From Holophagales bacterium UBA5066 (GTDB lineage Bacteria > Acidobacteriota > Thermoanaerobaculia > UBA5066), in assembly GCA_002414905.1 (NCBI GenBank), contig DIAY01000213.1:1-7820 (forward strand): DNA of 7,820 nucleotides, in the 5' to 3' direction. Under the pieces are notes generated by a model that searched no databases, was not told where the DNA came from, and worked only from the letters and a program-made list of their open reading frames with translations. This document shows, piece by piece, positions 5,897-7,820 of the stretch. The translations under genes and the position numbers were made by a program. Within the stretch, counting starts at the first letter, position 1; each line of letters starts with the position of its first letter.

Positions 5897-7410
5897 CGCG
5901 AGCCGAAGACGACCCGTTCCTTGAAGCGGCTCCCCTCCTGGCGCCTCTCGACAGTGACCCACGCCGTCCCCGGCGCCCAGCCGAAGAGGCCGAGGATCCG
6001 GTCGGAGAACGGGCGGACGCGGCCCTCGAACGAGGCGCCCTCCGCGTCGCGCCAGGGGTTCTTCTCGGCGCGGACGGCGTCGAGGTCGAGGCGGCTCCAG
6101 CGGACGAGGCCGGTTTCCGGCGCCGGGGCCGGAACGCCCGCGAGGTAGCTCTCGCTCGTGGCGAGCCAGAGCCAGTCGCCTCGCCGGACCCAGGCGAGGC
6201 CCGGGAGCGAGGGGCCGACGTCGAGCCGCGACGAGGCCGGGGTCGCCGCGCCCGCTCGGCGGGTCAGAGTCGCCTTCGCGAGGGTGAGAAATGCGGCTTC
6301 CTTGGCCGGAGGCACTTTCAGAAGGAGCCGGCGGGAGCCGTCGATTCCGGTTTCCCAGCCCCACCCCTCGACCGGAAGACCCTCGAGCAGCGCCGTCCAG
6401 CGCGGCAGCTCGGCGGCGTCGCCCTCGCCCGAGGCGGGGACGGGCTTCGTGAGATCGACGAGGTAACGCTCTCCCTGGGCGGCGTTGGGATCGGGGAGAG
6501 GCTTGAGTGCAAGGCCCGGGCGGGCGGACGGGCTCGGCACGGGCTCGAGGAGGCCTCGCCGCAGGGCCGACGCGAAGCGACGGCCGGAGGGCTCCCAGCC
6601 GGCCGCCGCGACGCGCCGGCCTTCGAGACTCCATCGGACCGCGGCGGGACCGGACGCGGACTCTCCCTCGCGCACTTCGACGATGCGGCCGTTCTCCTCT
6701 CGCAGCGCACAGAGGAGGACGCCGCTCTCGGTTCCTTCCAGCCCCTCGGCGAAGAGAAACTCCCTGCGGAAGTAGCGGTCGCCGCGGAGCGCGGAGAGGT
6801 CGAGGCGTGCCGAGAGGAAACCGGGAAGGAAGGAGGCGTAGCCCTGTTTCGCCGCGGCCCGGTCGAGGGCGAGGAGGAGAGCCCGCTCGCTCGTCGCCAC
6901 GAGAAGCGTGCCGTCGACGCGTGCCCAGGCGAGGCCGAGGCGCCGGTCCAGCGTCCGCTCGTCGCCCGCTCCGCGCGAGACGACGGCGTAGGAGGTTCCT
7001 CCTCGCGAGCGGGTCTCGCCCGCGGGAAGCGCGAGGGGAAGCTGGGCCAGCGGAGTACGAATGGCGAGGACCGCTTCCAGGTTTCCCGCCGAAAGGAGAG
7101 CAAGGCCGAGGGCGGTGGGCTTCATCGCGGCGATCTCGCTCCAGGAGAGCGGAAGGTCCGCGGCGAAGAGAGCCCACTGCTCGTCGAGCTTTCCGCCGAC
7201 GCGCGTCTGGCGGAGACCATTCACCACAGGGTCCTTCGCGTCGGCCTTTCCACAGAGAGCGGCCCTGAGCCCGCCCGTGAGGACCCGGTCGAGAGCGGCG
7301 GGATCGCTCGAGACGAGGACGACGGGAGCCTCGGGGAGCGGGAGGAGCGGCTCGGCGGCGACCACCGCCGTCGTCGTTCCGAGCGCGAGGAGCAGGGCGA
7401 GCGTCTTCAC
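5893..7410 (-). CDS. Exported protein of unknown function with two repeated halves (DUF3352/DUF2138-like)
   Basis: The 505-aa product starts with a signal peptide (MKTLALLLAL, probably cut after VVAA at 19), so it is exported. No catalytic motif is evident. The two halves repeat: LAWARVDGTLLVATSE (160-175) pairs with LAWVRRGDWLWLATSE (405-420), identical at 9 of 16 positions. ARLDLSALRGDRYFR (201-215) pairs with SRLDLDAVRAEKNPWR (439-454) at a similar distance downstream. This layout, with each half reading out a value for an object and then a short LDL strand, recalls DUF3352 and, from memory, DUF2138 (YfaA) proteins, but I cannot confirm a family. The two Cys of the mature chain (Cys53, Cys234) could pair. 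GTG at 7410 is well supported: GGAGGA at 7417-7422 lies six bases upstream and the start overlaps the previous stop as GTGA. Its own stop overlaps the next start the same way, so it is translated together with the PBP/SpoIID protein and may work with it in the periplasm. Confidence 0.8.
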   Translation of the reverse strand: MKTLALLLALGTTTAVVAAEPLLPLPEAPVVLVSSDPAALDRVLTGGLRAALCGKADAKDPVVNGLRQTRVGGKLDEQWALFAADLPLSWSEIAAMKPTALGLALLSAGNLEAVLAIRTPLAQLPLALPAGETRSRGGTSYAVVSRGAGDERTLDRRLGLAWARVDGTLLVATSERALLLALDRAAAKQGYASFLPGFLSARLDLSALRGDRYFRREFLFAEGLEGTESGVLLCALREENGRIVEVREGESASGPAAVRWSLEGRRVAAAGWEPSGRRFASALRRGLLEPVPSPSARPGLALKPLPDPNAAQGERYLVDLTKPVPASGEGDAAELPRWTALLEGLPVEGWGWETGIDGSRRLLLKVPPAKEAAFLTLAKATLTRRAGAATPASSRLDVGPSLPGLAWVRRGDWLWLATSESYLAGVPAPAPETGLVRWSRLDLDAVRAEKNPWRDAEGASFEGRVRPFSDRILGLFGWAPGTAWVTVERRQEGSRFKERVVFGSR

Positions 7411-7820
7411 GGGACGTCCTCCGCGTTGAGGACCCGGGCGTAGAGGTCCCAGGTCAGGTCCTTGGGGAGAAAGCGAGCGATCGCGACGCCGTTGCCGAGG
7501 AGGACCTCGGGGCGAGGGGCCGCCTGGCGGCGGAGAGCGGCGAGCTCGACGCGCAGCGCCGGCAAGGCGGGAGCGCGCCGGTCCTCGAGCGCCGAAAGCG
7601 CCCGCTCGAGCAGGCTCTCGTCGCTCGACGCCGCTCCGATGCGGGCAAGGTCCGCGAGGAGCCCTTCCGCTTCGGCGGAGGGGAAGCGCCGCCGGCGAAG
7701 CTCGTCGGCGTCGAACCAGGTGGAGCGCAGCGCGGCGCGGGCCGCGATCGGGGAGCGGGCGAGCTCCGAGCGGGCGACGCGCCAGCGCGAGACGTTGTCT
7801 TCCGTTCCGCCGGAGGCCAG
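7407..7820 (-). CDS. Unrecognised protein, C-terminal 137 residues (start lies beyond the right edge)
   Basis: A minus-strand frame is open from 7820 and ends with TGA at 7409-7407, overlapping the next gene's GTG as GTGA. Its third codon positions are strongly GC-rich, as in the neighbouring genes. The visible part is mostly helical and rich in Ala, Leu, Arg and Glu: SRWRVARSELARSPIAARAA near the left end, then STWFDADELRRRRFP, then repeated Leu/Glu helices (LLERALSALEDRR, LRVELAALRR). It closes with LLGNGVAIARFLPKDLTWDL and YARVLNAEDVP. It has no Cys and no obvious membrane segment. I do not recognise the family. Operon position suggests an envelope role shared with the two following genes. 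It does not look like the C-terminus of an alpha-2-macroglobulin, nor like a DUF1175 protein as I remember it. Confidence 0.7.
   Translation of the reverse strand: MASGGTEDNVSRWRVARSELARSPIAARAALRSTWFDADELRRRRFPSAEAEGLLADLARIGAASSDESLLERALSALEDRRAPALPALRVELAALRRQAAPRPEVLLGNGVAIARFLPKDLTWDLYARVLNAEDVP
7417..7422 (-). promoter_or_regulatory. Ribosome binding site for the 505-aa gene, inside the end of the upstream gene
   Basis: Minus-strand 7422-7417 reads GGAGGA, six bases before the GTG at 7410-7408. It lies within the last codons of the upstream gene. This fixes the GTG as the start and supports coupled translation across the GTGA overlap. Confidence 0.75.

Noticed and set aside
4368..6148. 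Long plus-strand open frames opposite the PBP/SpoIID gene.
   Set aside because: They are Arg/Ala/Gly/Pro-rich and have no recognisable motif, whereas the minus-strand frame carries several ordered family motifs.
5897..7177. Upstream extension of the PBP/SpoIID frame, open without a stop back to 7177.
   Set aside because: This part is out of frame with, and inside, the 505-aa gene. The peptide is Arg/Pro-rich low complexity, and the true start is at the GTGA overlap or at most at 5962.
1..7820. CRISPR array, tRNA or rRNA genes, insertion sequences, toxin-antitoxin or phage-defence genes.
   Set aside because: I looked for regular repeats, cloverleaf patterns, transposase motifs and terminal repeats by eye and saw none.

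Overview
The window is 7,820 bases of high-GC bacterial DNA, with many GTG starts and GC-rich third codon positions. Every gene I accept lies on the minus strand. The organism looks Gram-negative: there is an outer-membrane TonB-dependent receptor, a probable lipoprotein and several exported proteins. The receptor has an N-terminal carboxypeptidase-regulatory-like domain (the Oar-like type abundant in Acidobacteriota). With the base composition, this makes an acidobacterium such as a Thermoanaerobaculia-type lineage a reasonable guess, but no marker gene is present to prove it.

Read in the direction of transcription (high to low coordinates), the window starts with a tightly packed set of four genes. 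They are the C-terminal end of an unrecognised protein (7407-7820, start beyond the window), a 505-aa exported protein with an internal duplication (5893-7410), a 570-aa exported protein joining a penicillin-binding-type transpeptidase fold to a SpoIID/LytB lytic-transglycosylase-type domain (4184-5896), and a 170-aa Cys/His-motif protein (3662-4174). The first three are joined by two GTGA stop/start overlaps, and the last follows after nine bases in the same frame. This looks like one operon acting on the cell envelope.

The order, with a duplicated-domain exported protein next to a PBP-like plus SpoIID-like protein, recalls the companion genes (DUF2138 YfaA-like and DUF2300 YfaQ-like) of bacterial alpha-2-macroglobulin clusters such as yfaPQSTA. 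That is an inference from memory. It predicts an alpha-2-macroglobulin gene near the window, but none lies inside it.

A 528-base gap (3134-3661) follows. It is distinctly AT-richer around 3401-3500, has hairpins but no convincing gene, and probably holds the promoter and leader of the next gene. That gene is a complete 972-aa TonB-dependent receptor (215-3133), closed by a textbook intrinsic terminator (11-bp stem, TTCG loop, six T). At the left edge the first 26 codons of a probable lipoprotein gene run out of the window.

The most interesting item is the 570-aa two-domain protein. It keeps the SxxK, SxN-like and KTG motifs of a transpeptidase, and the acidic, CDxTHC and GRGH signatures of SpoIID, in a very compact chain.
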